Below, in pieces: positions 1 to 11,639 of a stretch of 64,000 nucleotides of DNA. Numbering within the stretch: the first letter of the stretch is position 1; every line of letters starts with the position of its first letter. Source of the DNA: Pratylenchus scribneri (lineage: Eukaryota; Nematoda; Chromadorea; Rhabditida; Pratylenchidae); the NCBI GenBank assembly GCA_030063045.1, contig JAQSEB010000090.1:372001-436000 (forward strand), read 5' to 3'. Below the pieces are notes generated by a model. It did not search any database and was not told the DNA's origin. It saw only the letters and a program-made list of their open reading frames with translations. The position numbers were made by a program, and so were the translations under genes.

Positions 1-1
1 A

Positions 2-2820
2 ATCGAGATTAAGGATTCCGAGGCTCCAATGTTCATCCGAATTCCGGATCAGCTGACAGCAGATAAGCCCCTCAAGCTTGGTGAAGTCGTGACAGTGAGT
101 CAGTGGGTATTAACAGAGGGATGGGGTGAGCAGTATGAGTGGCTGTCGTCAGGTAAAAAACTAAATTATCTGGCAATTGCCATCAAGCTGACAGATGATC
201 GCCGATATGGACCCATCAGAACTTCGGTTGGGATGGCAATGGAATTCAGTTGCCGCAGGAAAAACGATCGGAAAAGCGGGGTCAAATCCATTATGGTCAT
301 TGCACCTGAACTGCCGTTCGCCATGCGAACTGGTCCAAAACAATGGATCGGTGACTTGAGCCTCCTACCCGTAGGCCGTCTCCTCCGACTTCAATTGCAT
401 CAGGCAATTCGGCCTTCGAGCTTCATTGTTGACTCGACCTACCTCTATCCGAGCCATCTTCCATTCAGGCATCCTGATGCGAAGCAAGTGCACCAACCAT
501 GGTGTATAACCAGTGTTGAGGAAGAGGTGAGAGTCCACAAATTTCCCTTTGATTCCAGCATGGATTGGGCTGCAATTGAGTTTGGTGAGAAGGTAATGGC
601 CGTCGGGATTGCCGTGAATCTCGAGCATATCCGTCGAGATCAGAAGAAATTCACATTGAAGGTGCGGCCGAGAGTGATCACCAGACTGGATGAGGACAAG
701 GCAGTAATCCGGTTTGAGCATGTGGTGCCAAACAAGAACCTGCTGAATGAGATGGCCAAATGGTACGAAGAGGATATGTCAACTCAGGTGTCGGTCGATG
801 AAGGAAGCAAACCCTGCGCATTGGGTTTCGTGACGCAAGTTTCCCGGGATGTAAGGGGTGTGGCATTTGTCCTGCAGGTTGAGCTCATCGTTTGTCACCA
901 ATTGGCCAGAGGAGAGAACACCTGGGAGCAATGGCAGTTGCTCAGAGATGAACATCTGGATTTGATAGTGGTAAAAACCCTTTAGAACACTGATGCACTC
1001 CAGAACAGGATGGACATTCTCTCAGGCCATTGCGTGACGGCGGCAGCGAAAAACAATACAGAGAATGCAGCACTGCTCCGTGCACTGCTTGGCAGGGAAG
1101 TTGAGGGAGTCCAACCACCCCCCTCCCCATCCAGATTCGAGGATGCCGTTCGTTCGCTCAATGCGCAGCAAGCCGAAACAGCAAGGCTTATGTTGGACCC
1201 TCATGCGCGAATTGTGGCACAGCAGGCCCCTCCCGGAACGGGAAAGACGCATGTGGCGGCCCACATAATGGCCCAAATTGTGAAGGAGGACTCAAAGGCC
1301 CGTATTCTGGCAATTGCCCCACCAAATATCGCAGTGACCAAGCTTGTGCTGGACATGGAGGAGCGAATGGAGGCATTGGGAGTCCAGGTGCCCCTTCTTG
1401 CCCTCTTCTCTGGCAACGGAAAGGTCAGATATCGGGAATATGTCGAACAGGTCACCAAGCACACACCGGCCCTTGCTGTGGAGGATGACCAATTGATTGC
1501 CGAGCTCAATGAAACCGAGCAAAAGAAGTTCAGGCGCTACAAAAGCGCTTTGGAAAACAACCCAAGGATGGCTGAAGAAGGGTCAACGGCGACCATTGTC
1601 CAGGCTCATCAGGAAAGGCGGGTATGCTTTGCTACCCTTGGCCTCTCCGAACAAATGCCCAAATTGTTTGCGGAAACAACGCATCTGTTTGTCGATGAAG
1701 CCGGACAGGCGCCATTCACCCAGGGCCTCTCGCTACTCTTTGCGATGCCCAATGTCCGCAAAGTCATGATCACCGGAGACCGGCGCCAATTGAAGGTACA
1801 TTTACCTTCAATTCCATTTCTAGTGCAAAGAGGATTTGGGCTGGACAGCATCCTGTTTAATCTGGATACGGCTCGGGCTGTGGCAAAAACAGCGCTTGAA
1901 GTGAGTTTCCGTGCCCACCCGCACATTGTGCAATGCATCGGCTCGGCCTACTACCAACCGCATCGGGAACGGCTGGATGCAGGGAAAACGGAGGAGGAGA
2001 GAAATCTCCTGACAACAAGCAACTTCAAGCTCCCACAGAAAGACTGCCCCATCGTCCTAATACATCAAACCGAGGAAATGGTAAGGGACGCCACATCCTT
2101 GTCCAGTGTGAACTTTGCCCAATCGGACACGGCAATGAGAGTCATCCGCAAGCTGCGTGAGCTGATGCCGGCGGAGACCACCATCCGATGCATATGCTTT
2201 TATTCGGCGCAGTCGGCCGATTTGAACAGGTTGGTGACCAATAGCCGATTGCGGAACGTTCAGGTAACAACCGTGGACGCCACGCAAGGCCAAGAGGCCG
2301 ACATATCGGTGGTCGTAACAACGTGCACGGATGGCATGGAACGACGGGAGAGTGGATCCGATCCATTCTGGGCCGACCCTGACCGAGTGAATGTGGCACT
2401 GTCCCGCTCCAGATTTGGCCTATTGGCGACATCACCAACTTGCAATTGGCCCCCAGCTGGACTTCCTTTTTGCAGGAGGCAATGAGTTTGACGCGAATTG
2501 TGGACACGGATTTCATGGAGAAAGGTAAACAGTACGACAGGGATGGCAAGCTGGTGGACAGGGATGGAAGAATTGTCGAGTCACGCAAGTTTCGGGACGA
2601 TAGGAGTAAAAGGGGAAGCTACTCTCGCTATATCCCGTACTTACAGTCCCGCAACCGTGCACAATATGAACGGCATTTCCCCAACCTGGGACCCAGCAGA
2701 AATGGAAATGGACCGCGTGAGGATCAGCCAGGAACATCCCGTGATGCTGGAAGAGGCAATGATGGAAATGGGTCGGCGCATGCACGCCGGAATGGGCGAA
2801 GCAGAAGTGGTCGCCGATGA
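2..2820 (+). pseudogene. UPF1-like SF1 helicase, 5'-partial, one in-frame stop and one frameshift
   Basis: The frame is open from the window edge, so the true start lies further left. The helicase core is clear: Walker A APPGTGKT at 1226-1249, Walker B DEAG at 1694-1705, motif III GDRRQL at 1775-1792, VDATQGQE at 2273-2296 and RVNVALSRSR at 2384-2413. This set fits superfamily-1B helicases of the UPF1/NFX1 type, which unwind RNA or DNA with ATP. Two lesions are visible. A TAG at 983-985 is in the same frame as the ATG at 1010, and one base is missing near 2421, after which the frame resumes with IGDITNLQLAPSWTSFLQEA. The recovered tail, to TGA at 2818-2820, is rich in Arg, Gly, Ser and Asn. 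There are no introns over 2.8 kb, unlike the other genes here. I read it as a decayed, perhaps retroposed, copy. Stop readthrough or assembly error are the alternatives. Confidence 0.85.
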
Positions 2821-3100
2821 AATGAAATGAGGATGTGAAATGTGAAGAATGTGCCAATGCCAAAAACAATGTCCCCGTCCCCTTTCAAAAAAAAATGGTT
2901 TGATGCTTTTCCTTTTTGGGCAAAATTTGCTGGTCTGTGTAGTCAACCCTCCCATCCCAAGCAACTCTTTTCGACCAAAAAAAAATAAATAAAAAAAAAT
3001 AAATGTGCAAAAAAAAATGAAAAGATAATGCTCACAAAAAAATTAAAAATTTAAAAAAAAAAAAAAGATAATTCAAAAAAAAAACAAAAAAACAAGCAAA
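2821..3100 (+). repeat. A-rich tract downstream of the helicase copy
   Basis: After the helicase stop there are about 140 bases of mixed sequence. Then come long runs of A with AATAAA words, between about 2975 and 3100. This could be the tail of a retroposed transcript or a 3' UTR with low-complexity DNA. No gene is seen. Confidence 0.5.
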
Positions 3101-3905
3101 TCTACTCTGTCAATTGCCCTTCTTTTCTATTTGGGAAAATCTTGGGGGTTTTGCAATGTGGATCTCCAGCCAGTGCTGAGTAGAATGGAAATGATGCAGA
3201 AATGCATAAGGAGAAAGCAGGCAGAGTTAGCAGTGGACATTCCCCACGTGACTAGCTCAGATTGCTCTGATAGCTCCCTGTTCGAAAAGTAGTTGGTGCG
3301 CAAAGAGTCAAGCTCGCCATCTCAATGGTGGAAGCGTTCTCCGTTCAATACACGGAAAACTGAGTAGACATGCGCTGGAGTGAAGGATGTGCATGACGAA
3401 GAGATTGACCCACTTTCCTTCCTTCTTCTCAATCGACTCTCTCAATTCATGCTTGTCAAAAGAAAAATGAAAGAGCATTCAAAAAAAAAAAAACAAAATG
3501 CACAATTTAAAATTTGGAGATCGAGGACGATCTCATGGAAGGGGGGAGCTGTAAGGGAATTTCGGTTGACACACAAATCACAAATTAGCTCAAAACGGAA
3601 GGCACAAACTATCACCCTCAGTCAATGTCATTTTCCATTTCTCCATTGTACCGCCCCTTTCCCCCTTCACATATGATGATGAATAATTTCCTCGGATCAG
3701 TCGAGTCGAGAGACGAGAGTTGAGCCGAGCATTGGGACATGTCAATTTCATAGCTGAGAATGAGATAAACGTTTTATGAATTCCTTCGAATATTCAACGA
3801 GTCATGACCAACTGGTCTTTACCCAATTTCCCAGACCCATTCAAATTTCCATCCCAAATGTCCATCATCACGTCGCACCTCTGAGCCCAGCGCGCAACCG
3901 CTCAC
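3101..3905 (+). mobile_element. 3' end of an LTR retroelement (ORF end, purine tract, LTR start)
   Basis: An open frame of 64 codons runs from 3101 to a TAG at 3290-3292. It has a hydrophobic stretch followed by a basic and then acidic tail (RRKQAELAVDIPHV), like the last piece of a retroelement polyprotein or terminal ORF. Further on, a purine-rich tract (GGAAGGGGGGAG, about 3537-3548) is followed directly by TGTAAGGG at 3550. That is the usual polypurine tract/LTR boundary. G+C stays higher than in the flanking DNA until about 3905, where it falls sharply, so the LTR may be about 355 bp ending near ...CGCTCA. No second LTR, reverse transcriptase or integrase is present in the window. The element is truncated, and family assignment is not possible. 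Confidence 0.45.
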
Positions 3906-4724
3906 TTTAATAAATAATTTAAATTTTATTTTAACACATAAAATATTTACTTAAAATATTATAAGTTTTCAATTTTTATGATATTTTTAAAAATAAACAA
4001 TCACCCGCCGACCAATAATGGTAAAATTTAACATTAAAAAATTTTAATAAAATAATTTAAAAATTAAAAAAAATGTTATGCAAATACATTCAAACCAAAA
4101 CGGAGTGTCGAAGTTTTAATGAAAATGTGACATAGCAATGGTAAACGAGCACAGTCATTAGTATAAATCTAACAAATTTTTTATTTAATCAAAGGGAAAA
4201 CCAAATTAATATAGTATAACTAACATAATATAAAATCTTATTAAAATAATTTTAGAAATTTTTTGTGAATAAAATTTAACAAAATCGATGGTAAATTACT
4301 TCAAAAAGACCTTAAATCAGTTATTTTAATACTAACCAATTTTTGTAAATTTTGATGTTCGATTTTGGTTTTGGCCTTGAATGTGAATTCCAACGAACGA
4401 AAATTGCAATGAAATGAATATTAATTTAATAAATAAATTTTTAAAAAATCTAAAAAGATAACTTTAACAATTTTAAATATTAATTTATTATTATAGATAT
4501 TTTATTTTCCAAAATTTTAGTTAAATTAATTTTTATAATATAGCGTTCAATTTGTTACTTTTATTTTTTTTGCATGATATAAAACTTATAGCAAAAAATT
4601 TATTCGAGATTAAACAAAAAAGAACTGTATGTAATATATATCCAAGAATTATTTCCTTTTAATATTGGAGATTAACAAAAAAAATAATACTTTGAACCCT
4701 CATCAGACACTTTCTTAATATTGT
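3906..4724. other. AT-rich intergenic DNA with a dispersed repeat
   Basis: No gene is seen. The stretch around 3905-4180 resembles 9605-9860 (shared words around TAAATTTTATTTTAAC, ACATAAAATATTTACTT and TTTCAATTTTTAT). It is therefore a diverged dispersed repeat present at least twice in the window. The right part is the downstream flank of the minus-strand gene at 4725-6470. Confidence 0.4.
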
Positions 4725-6470
4725 TCATATCCATTGTGAATCTTCTTCCTCCTCTTCATCTTCATCGTCTTCATAATCATAATCATCATCAGAATCTGTG
4801 AAAGTAAAAATATTAAATTTTTTCAAATAAAGATTTAGTCTGCTACAGTATTTATGTCTGGATTTTGAACCCCCAAGGGATACCGCTTATCAATTTTTAT
4901 TAGTTCTATGCCTGCATGAGATCTTAAAATGACATCCGGGAAATCTTAAAGTAAACATTTTCCATTTGGTTAAGTCCAGTGATTTATTTTAGATAAGCCT
5001 TTTGATAACTTTGGATTTTTAAAATCTGATGAAGTAAAACTAGAACCAATAATACCCAAATAAATTTTTATAATAAAATCTTACCAATGGCATATTCAGA
5101 TGTTGGATAATCATCTTCTAAGATTTTGATTAGCATTTTATGGATTCGGCTATGAATATCAACACATTCCAATGAACGCGCAATGTAACGAACTTCAGCA
5201 TTTTCGACCGTAAATGCAGTGCCAACTTTGAATAAATCATGGTTTCGAAGTCGCTAAAATAATTATTCAAAATATTTGACGAATTTTAATTATAACTTAC
5301 ATCAAAAATATCTGTCAAGACATTGTTGGCAATCAGCTCGATTGAAATTTGCAAATGCTCATTGCCAATTTTGATCAATTTAATATTTGCTTCTATTGAC
5401 TTGATTGTGGCATAAAAATTGTCGAAAAATTCAATCGAATAAATGTAATCAATTGATGAACAAATTTTGATTTGCAAATATTTGAGCGTTGGGCAGACCC
5501 GAACAAGGAAAGAGCAAAATGACTCAAAATTGGCGGCAAATTTCTCGTTATCTTTGGATGATTGAAAATTGAATTGACTTTCGACGGTGATTTTTGTAGT
5601 ATTATTGGCGGCAATGATAGTGCTTAAAAATTGATTTTTTTTCAATGTTAATTTAATAATATTTTACTTCTTATATTGGCTGCAATCGAATATGATATTT
5701 TCGTCATTGGAAATTGTCAGTTCAACAGCATCAATTGCCAAAATTGCTTCCAAATTATTTTCTGTAAAAAATTTAATGTCAATTTCATTCATAAAAATGC
5801 TTACGTATAATCACCGCCGATTCATTGACATTGAATCTCTTGACCATAAGATTTGTATTCAGTCCATCTGGGATTTGAACATCTAAATTTGTGAAATTTA
5901 TTTAAAAAATATTATATAAAATTTACGTTTCCCAAGGAAAAGAGCGCAGAAAGCCTCCAAACTGTTCATTTCCCCAAATTCTTTGATGTCAGTTGAATGG
6001 TCATTCCAAAGAAAATTGTCCGTTTCAATTGTATTGACTCGAAATTTGCCCTTTTCGATGATATATTCCAGCATTCCTTTTGGAACAATGTAAGGCCCTC
6101 CAAATTCTGCCATTTCTGAATCATTCTAAAATATTTTGATTTATGAAAAAGAATATTAGATAATATTAATAAACTAACGAAGTTTCCCTTCTTATAAAAT
6201 TCGATTTGCTCCACATAGCCATCTCGGGTGAAATGAATTCGCTTGAATTTGGCAAATTGCGAGATTATTGTCCGAAAAGCCATTTCATTATGACTCTTTA
6301 AATGTTTTTTTAATTGAAAAGAAAAATTAGCAAACCATGAAAAGTGTATATGGATTTTGCCGGCAGAAATCAATTTGTCCTTCATCAGGAATTCTTGCAA
6401 GCAATTTTTCGGCTATGATGTAGAGAATATCTTCAGTATACCATCGACTTTTTTGTTGAAGTTCACTCAT
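4725..6470 (-). CDS. F-box-like nematode protein, 394 aa, eight exons
   Basis: Coding exons on the minus strand are 6336-6470, 6179-6295, 5927-6125, 5805-5882, 5668-5761, 5301-5622, 5085-5253 and 4725-4795. All junctions are GT..AG, and the phases join into one frame of 395 codons including TGA. An in-frame TAA lies 9 bases before the ATG, which supports this start. The N-terminus (WYTEDILYIIAEKLLARIPD) looks like the first helices of an F-box, which binds SKP1 in ubiquitin ligases. The middle (about residues 85-370) resembles the poorly defined substrate-side region of lineage-expanded nematode F-box proteins, and I recognise no catalytic motif. The last 25 residues are almost all Asp and Glu. 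The F-box call is an inference from a weak motif. The gene model itself is well supported by frame continuity. Confidence 0.75.
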
Positions 6471-8110
6471 TTTTAATTATTTTTAAAACAATTTTAGAAT
6501 TCTGAGAATTGCATGACGACAAAGAAGAGGAGAAAAGTGGATTAATTTAATGAACTATTCAATGGGTTCAATTTAATAAAATCAGTTTCTTTTTTCATTT
6601 GTTAAAAATTTTATTTTATTTTAAAATTTTTGTTTTATTTACATTTTTTGGTTAACCGATTTGAAAACAAATTCAAGAATTCGGAAAGACGCTCCAGTCG
6701 GTACTTCGGTACAGTATTACCGAATCAGTACCTTAACCGAATTGGTACCGAAAATTCATAAATATGCTCGGTCTGGATTCGGTAAGTTATTACCGGATCA
6801 TTATCGAAAAAATTAGCGGTATATTCGGTATTTCTGTAATTTTCATAAGACAGTGGAAAAATGAAAAACATTTTTTGTAGAAAACAAACAATATTTGTAT
6901 ATATCAGAATTTATAATTTATTTTTGAAATATAGTAAAGAAAAACCAAAATTTCAGCCTTAGTTGACATTAACTTAATCGATGATAATTATAAATATCTC
7001 TAGTATTGACAGTTTTTTTTTTGTTTTTCATTCCTTTTTATAATATTATCCATTTATAAAATTTCATGTACTTGTGCTGTTTACATCCATTTTTTGATGA
7101 AAAAAGACAAAAAAATAAATTTATAGAAAAATGTAGTTTATTATATTTCAAACTAATAAACATTTTCTTATCTTTTCATTTAATAATCAAAAAATTTGGG
7201 TTAATTGATTAAATGATGGAGATCACTATTACATTCATAAATAATAAAAATTTTATTTAAAAAAATAAAAAATATTTTAGTAGGTCTCTGTTAATTAAAT
7301 TTTAATTTTAATCTATTATTTAACTAAACATTCTTACCAATTTTTTATTAAATGTTATTGATGATCATTTCCACTGAATTTGGAGAAAGATTGTATGAAA
7401 ATTTTTATATATTTTATTCAATGTATTACAATATTCAAACTATTCTTTTTAACTCTTTTAGATTATTCGATCATTTTTCATATTATTTTATGAGGAAAAA
7501 AAATAAATTAATCCAAATTCGTAAAATATTTGCATAAACCAATTTCGGATAATGCTCCTTATCAATTAAGATAAGTGAATTTTAAAAAATTTATTTGATT
7601 TGCGATAATTGTTAAATAATTTTTAATTAGAAAATAGAGTTAAATAATTATTAAATAATTTAATTCATTTCGCTTTACAAATTTTAATTTATTAATTAAT
7701 TTATATGGTGGGAACATTTCTGGATAATTTATAGGAAAATAATATTTACAGATTTATAAGTTCATGCAATATAAATAAATTTATGGGATGCAAAAAAATT
7801 TTTAAAAAAATAATTAAAATTTAATACGATGGACAATATCACACTAAATTTTAATTATATCAAAAAGAAAAAGAAAAAAATTTTATGGATTATTCAATAA
7901 AAAAATGAATAGACTGAAAAATTGTACGGACAAAATTAAAAATTAACAATGGATATCTTCATTGTTCTTTCAATAGAATTTATTTTTCTAATTTAATTTT
8001 ATTATTTTTTGCAATACATAAATTAATTTAATTTTTATGAAATCTTATAATCATAAAATATTATTTTTCCATAAAATGTCAGCGACACAATAGCTCACAA
8101 CAATAATTTA
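6471..8110. other. AT-rich intergenic DNA
   Basis: No gene is seen. Between about 6685 and 6840 the words ACCGAAT and ATTCGGT recur many times in both orientations, making a short fold-back-rich patch. The block around 7216-7255 (CATAAATAATAAAAATTTTA) recurs near 10879. The motif TTTATGGGATGCAAAAAAA is at about 7780. Confidence 0.4.
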
Positions 8111-8135
8111 TTTGAACGTTTTCTTGATTTTTAAC

Positions 8136-8439
8136 CTGGCATATGTGGTCCATACTACGTGAGACGTGATATTCAACGATGGGAAAAACAATTATTTCTT
8201 GAAAATATAATGCTACAGTATATCCAGGCAATGCAAATGAATATTTGGTATATCACAAATGCATATATGAGGATGTTTTATTTTTATTTTATGTCATTAT
8301 TTTTATAATTATATTATTTTTTTATAGGCCAAAAAGTGGTACCACTTTTGCACAGAATGTCTGGCTTCAAAATGATCATTAGACCACGATATTGGTATCA
8401 TTGGAGAGGGTGCTTGGATTATTTATTTAAAGAACTGTG
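8136..8439 (+). pseudogene. Coding-like fragment, two possible exons
   Basis: From about 8136 a frame reads PGICGPYYVRRDIQRWEKQ and on through LENIMLQYIQAMQMN. A TAA stands directly before it and there is no clear acceptor. After an AT-rich gap ending TTTTATAG (about 8327), a second frame begins near 8328 and runs 37 codons to a TGA at about 8437-8439, rich in Arg, Trp and Tyr (IIRPRYWYHWRGCLDYL). The base composition is exon-like. No start codon or full gene structure could be built, so this may be the remains of a gene. I do not recognise the family. An 18-bp perfect palindrome, AAAAGTGGTACCACTTTT, lies at 8332-8349. Confidence 0.3.
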
Positions 8440-8864
8440 AATTTCAAATTTATATTTTTATTTTGTATTTTTTTGATTGGAAATTTTTATATATTTACAA
8501 CTCATGAATTTATTTATATGAAAAAAAATTATAAAATTATAGTGAAGGAAAGAAAATGGCAGAGATTGTAACAATTCCACAATAATTTTTTTCCATCTTG
8601 CCTGCTTCCCATAAACAATTAAATGGGAAAAAAGTAATAAATAGGCAATTTCCTCCACCAAAATTGTCCCTGGTCCCCCCGTATTCGGACGAAGAAATCT
8701 TTCGCCTTTTACTAAAGATTTCCGTGCAGGGGGACGCTGGTGGGTTTACCCTAATTTTTGGACTGCATCCCTTCGCGGATGCTTAAAATGAGCAGGTGGA
8801 TTTGTTATTTTATTTTTGATTCACGATCTTATTTCGAAGAATTTCCACAATTTTGAATTGGAAT
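8440..8864. other. Intergenic DNA with a less AT-rich patch
   Basis: The patch at about 8655-8785 has higher G+C and a 62-codon open frame on the plus strand (8598-8786). There is no recognisable motif and no splice context. I treat the frame as chance or as a transposon remnant. Confidence 0.35.
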
Positions 8865-9170
8865 TGCCTTCAAGGATTAGCCAAGCAGCCCTCTCACTCT
8901 CACTTTGGTACATCGAAGCCAAATAAAATTGATTTTTTTCCTTATGAATTTTTGGAAAAAGAAAACAAAAATTGTGAAAAAAATGTGGAGATATTATTAT
9001 AATTATTGAGCTTAAAATTTTATTGAATTTATTTTTACAAAAATTTTTGTTTCAATATTTTATAAATTTATTGGAAATAGAATGATGTTTTTTATTTTCC
9101 TGTGCTAATTTTTGTTAATAAATTTCCAAAAATTCGTTTAATAATAATTTATTTGCATTTCGATTTAAAT
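8865..9170 (+). repeat. Isolated decayed monomer of the 420-bp satellite
   Basis: The sequence follows the satellite unit in order. It has TTGGAATTGCCTT, an altered dyad region, CTTAAAATTTTATTGAATTT, ACAAAAATTTTTGTTTCAAT, GAATGATGTTTTTTATTTTC and GTGCTAATTTTTGTTAATAA. About 2.8 kb separates it from the array edge. It is a single, partly eroded unit lacking the GAGGGATAGATTTAAATAAA half. Confidence 0.65.
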
Positions 9171-11002
9171 TTTAAATTATTTTATTACTTTTTATTTTCT
9201 CTGAAAGCCAAGGTATTTTGTATTATATTGAGAAAATAATATTTTTAAGCTTTATGAATTTATATAATTTAAATAAAATTATGTGTTACAAAAAATGGTT
9301 AGAATCAGAATAAAATTATTAATTCGATGAACAAAAAATATAAAAATAAATTCTTTTAAATAAAGAGTTTCAGATTTCAATTTTTATTTTAACTCTCAAA
9401 ATTTTAATGTGTTCAAAAATTTTCCCTTTCGCAGCAGATTGTGATAAATGGGAGCTGAATTGCATTCACATTGAGAAATGTTTTCATTATACCAAAATAT
9501 CGAAATGATCATTCTCTTAAAATGAATTATTTTATTTAATTATGTTTTCGTATATAAAATTATTTAATAATATCTAATTGAAGAAATTAAAGAGAAATTT
9601 GTATATTTAATTAATAATTTTAAATTTTATTTTAACCACATAAAATATTTACTTTCAAATCATTATAAGATTTCAATTTTTATAATATTTTTTAATGATC
9701 AACAGGTACTCACCAATCAATATTAAAAAAAATTATCATAAAAAATTTTACAAAAAGTAAAAAAATTTTAAAAATTTTTTCAAACAGAATTAATCTAATA
9801 CAGAGTAGATAAATCGACGGGAAAACAAAATTTTTTTATAATAAATGCTATAAGAGAGAAATCCAGGCGAACGAATATTTGGAATATAGCATATCCGAAT
9901 TAATTTTTTTTTGTTTTTTAGAGCAATGTCTTTATCATATATTATTATAATTTTTCTGACTTTTTGACATTCATTACATCATGAACATTATTATTTCTAA
10001 CATTTTTATTTGACTAATTTAATTATTTTTATTTTCAAAAAATTTTTATGAGATGTAAAAATATATAAATTATAAAAATTAATTAAATTAATTAAATTAC
10101 AATTGCCTCATCTTGACATTATTATAATATAGAATAACCGAATTAATTTGTGCTAATCTATATAAATCTGAATAATTTGACTATTGGCCTAAAAACTCAT
10201 TTCGATAAGCATACCGAAATCAAATTTCTAACTATTACATTAAACTTTATTTAGTGTAAACATTTTTTATAAATTATAGAATTTAATTATTCAATATTTA
10301 TTCCCGATATTATGCGAAAAAAAATTTGATAAATCATACCCATAAATTATTTTAAATACTTTTTACTTTTAAGTTCTTATTCATTTTTATTAAAATAATT
10401 TATCAAAAGCAAATACGGCAAATAAAATTTAATTTATTCAAAAAATAAAAATATTTATATAAAAATTGTAAAAAGCAAAAAATATGATAAGATTAAATTT
10501 AATTCATTTCATTAATTTTAAGAATTTTTGCTAAAATAATATACAAACTATTTTTAATTTCATTTATTTAAATCATTCACGAAAAATATCATTTTCAGAA
10601 TAAGAAAACAGCGATGTTTAAAGTAAATGGAAGTTTAGAAATCGATAGAAATAATTCCGTAGATGGCTTCTACTTTTTCATAAAAGAATTTGTTTTTAGA
10701 CTTTTCTTAAACAAAATGAAAACTAAAATATTTATATTTTTGGTCAATCTAAAGGAAAATATATTTTTTTTTTTTGAAAAATTTAATCCATTTAGCCTAA
10801 ACTCATAATCATATAATTTATAATTAAATTATCGAAAATAAGCAATAATAAATTAAAATAAAGCCAGCAGCCCCAAGTCATAAATAATAAAAATTTTATT
10901 TAAAAAATTAAAAAAGATTTATTGGACATGGACACAATGTTCCCCGCTCTGGGTTAGTTGATAGATTATGAGGTAAATCTTAGAATAATCTCAGATTATA
11001 TG
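9171..11002. other. AT-rich intergenic DNA
   Basis: No gene is seen. It includes the second copy of the dispersed repeat also found at 3905-4180 (here 9605-9860), and a second copy near 10879-10920 of the block at 7216-7255. Confidence 0.4.
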
Positions 11003-11010
11003 ACAAAAAT

Positions 11011-11527
11011 GACGCTATCCGGAAGAATGGAGTTTTTAAATCTTTTAGGTCGCTTCGCTCCGCTATATTTACTCCGTTCAATCCTATCCTGCCCCTAACC
11101 ATAGGCCCCTAGACCCTAGCCCTAATCGCATTTTGTACGGTTCAATTTGCCAAAAATTACATTTCCATTCGAGCGCTGCTCTTCTCATTTTTTTGAGACA
11201 AAGTCATTCATCATGACAGAGACTGAGGAAATGCAGCCTTTATATATTAATTCATGATCGGTCCGACCGGTCTTACCGGTAAACTGTTATTCAAATTCTC
11301 AGTATATAACCGGTTATAAATTAAATTCCGTACCAAAATGTTTCTACTCTTTCCATTCGAGTGCTGCTCTTTCATATCGTTCGTTGGTCAGATCAAAATC
11401 TGAATCTGATGGAGGAAATGTCGCCTTTTATAGTTCCTATTCCTATCACCGATCTGACCGGTCCTAATAATTAAAAAGATAATTTTTTTTCATAATTTTC
11501 AAAAACTCCATTGTTTCAGATAGTGCC
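11011..11527. mobile_element. 517-bp non-autonomous inverted-repeat element with 8-bp target duplication
   Basis: The left end GACGCTATCCGGAAGAATGG and the inverted right end GGCACTATCTGAAACAATGG match at most positions, and both continue with AGTTTTT. The 8-bp word ACAAAAAT flanks the element perfectly at 11003-11010 and 11528-11535. There is no transposase frame. Inside is a diverged direct duplication about 190 bp apart: TTTCCATTCGAG, GCTGCTCTT, GAGGAAATG and a GACCGGTC word occur once near 11163-11273 and again near 11352-11463. The 8-bp duplication fits hAT-like or Merlin/P-like transposons. The ends do not decide the superfamily. Confidence 0.75.
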
Positions 11528-11639
11528 ACAAAAATTGTAACACCGGGCATTTTCCCATTGGAGGAAGAGAAGCCAGGATTGGCAACTTTGTTTATGGTGG
11601 AATTTGATGGATAATTAGAAATGAAATTGAATGTTTTTT

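Noticed and set aside
3250..3290. tRNA-like A and B boxes (TAGCTCAGATTG, GTTCGAAA), hence a tRNA or SINE
   Set aside because: The boxes are too close together, no cloverleaf forms, and the stretch is part of an open reading frame.
8598..8786. 62-codon open frame on the plus strand
   Set aside because: No recognisable domain, no splice or start context, and it overlaps an AT-rich repeat zone. Not listed as a gene.
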